Origin: Acidobacteriota bacterium
GTDB lineage: Bacteria; Acidobacteriota; UBA890
Direction: 5' to 3'
Length of the DNA: 12,353 nucleotides
Assembly: GCA_022563115.1 (NCBI GenBank)
Contig: JADFNY010000067.1
Location: 1 to 12,353 of the forward strand
Shown: positions 12,324 to 12,353 of the stretch, piece by piece
How positions within the stretch are numbered: the stretch's first letter is position 1
Layout of the letters: every line of letters starts with the position of its first letter
The notes under the pieces: model-generated
Seen by the model: the letters and a program-made list of their open reading frames with translations, nothing else
Database searches by the model: none
Told to the model about the DNA's origin: nothing
Translations under genes and position numbers: made by a program

Positions 12324-12338
12324 TCTAGTGCTCCGCCC
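12324..12338 (-). repeat. Right copy of the 15-bp inverted repeat
   Basis: TCTAGTGCTCCGCCC on the plus strand, the exact reverse complement of 8489-8503. It lies about 40 bp upstream of the short ORF start and 15 bp from the window edge, so what follows it cannot be seen. Confidence 0.5.
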
Positions 12339-12353
12339 GCAACCGTTCCACCA

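Noticed and set aside
12240..12353. Possible tRNA near the right edge (GGTCGACTCC like a T-arm, and a terminal CCACCA)
   Set aside because: No matching acceptor, D-arm or seven-base anticodon loop could be folded, and the T-stem has only four pairs.

Overview
This is a high-GC stretch, probably from the chromosome of a Gram-negative bacterium. The envelope calls support that: a six-cysteine DsbD, a twin-arginine (Tat) signal, and an exported dipeptidyl peptidase. No rRNA gene, tRNA gene, transposase, integrase or CRISPR array is visible. I cannot fix the phylum. The long (eukaryote-like) GMP synthase and the rpmG-rpmB order do not resemble Escherichia coli, and an uncultured or metagenomic lineage is plausible.

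Left part (1-5450). The tail of an ABM-fold (HmoA/IsdG-like) monooxygenase is followed by guaA (+). guaA converges on dsbD (-) across a GC-rich hairpin. A two-helix membrane protein of unknown function (+) converges on a rhomboid protease (-) that carries an N-terminal zinc ribbon and may be translated from a leaderless mRNA.

Middle (5450-8500). A large exported S9-family dipeptidyl peptidase IV (+) converges on the ribosomal pair rpmG-rpmB (-). These two genes overlap by one base and are preceded by a leader containing two mutually exclusive hairpins and a run of seven U. rpmG (53 aa) is short and easily missed.

Right part (8490-12353). All genes are on the minus strand. In transcription order they are a doubtful short ORF with a strong ribosome-binding site, a DadA/SoxB-type FAD oxidoreductase, a Tat-exported YghX-type dienelactone hydrolase with its own promoter next to a perfect 21-bp tandem repeat, then a DUF1326 protein and a DUF2182 membrane protein read as one operon from a good -35/-10 pair. 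The DUF1326 protein appears to lack an internal block compared with family members as I remember them. A 15-bp inverted repeat brackets this accessory block (8489-8503 and 12324-12338).

The left and middle genes are mostly housekeeping or envelope functions: purine synthesis, periplasmic thiol reduction, proteolysis and the ribosome. The right block looks like an accessory oxidative or metal-related module whose substrate cannot be read from the sequence. I see nothing that is clearly a new defence or mobile system. The best candidates for novelty are the tandem-repeat operator, the rpmG leader, the shortened DUF1326 protein and the small ORF coupled to the oxidoreductase.
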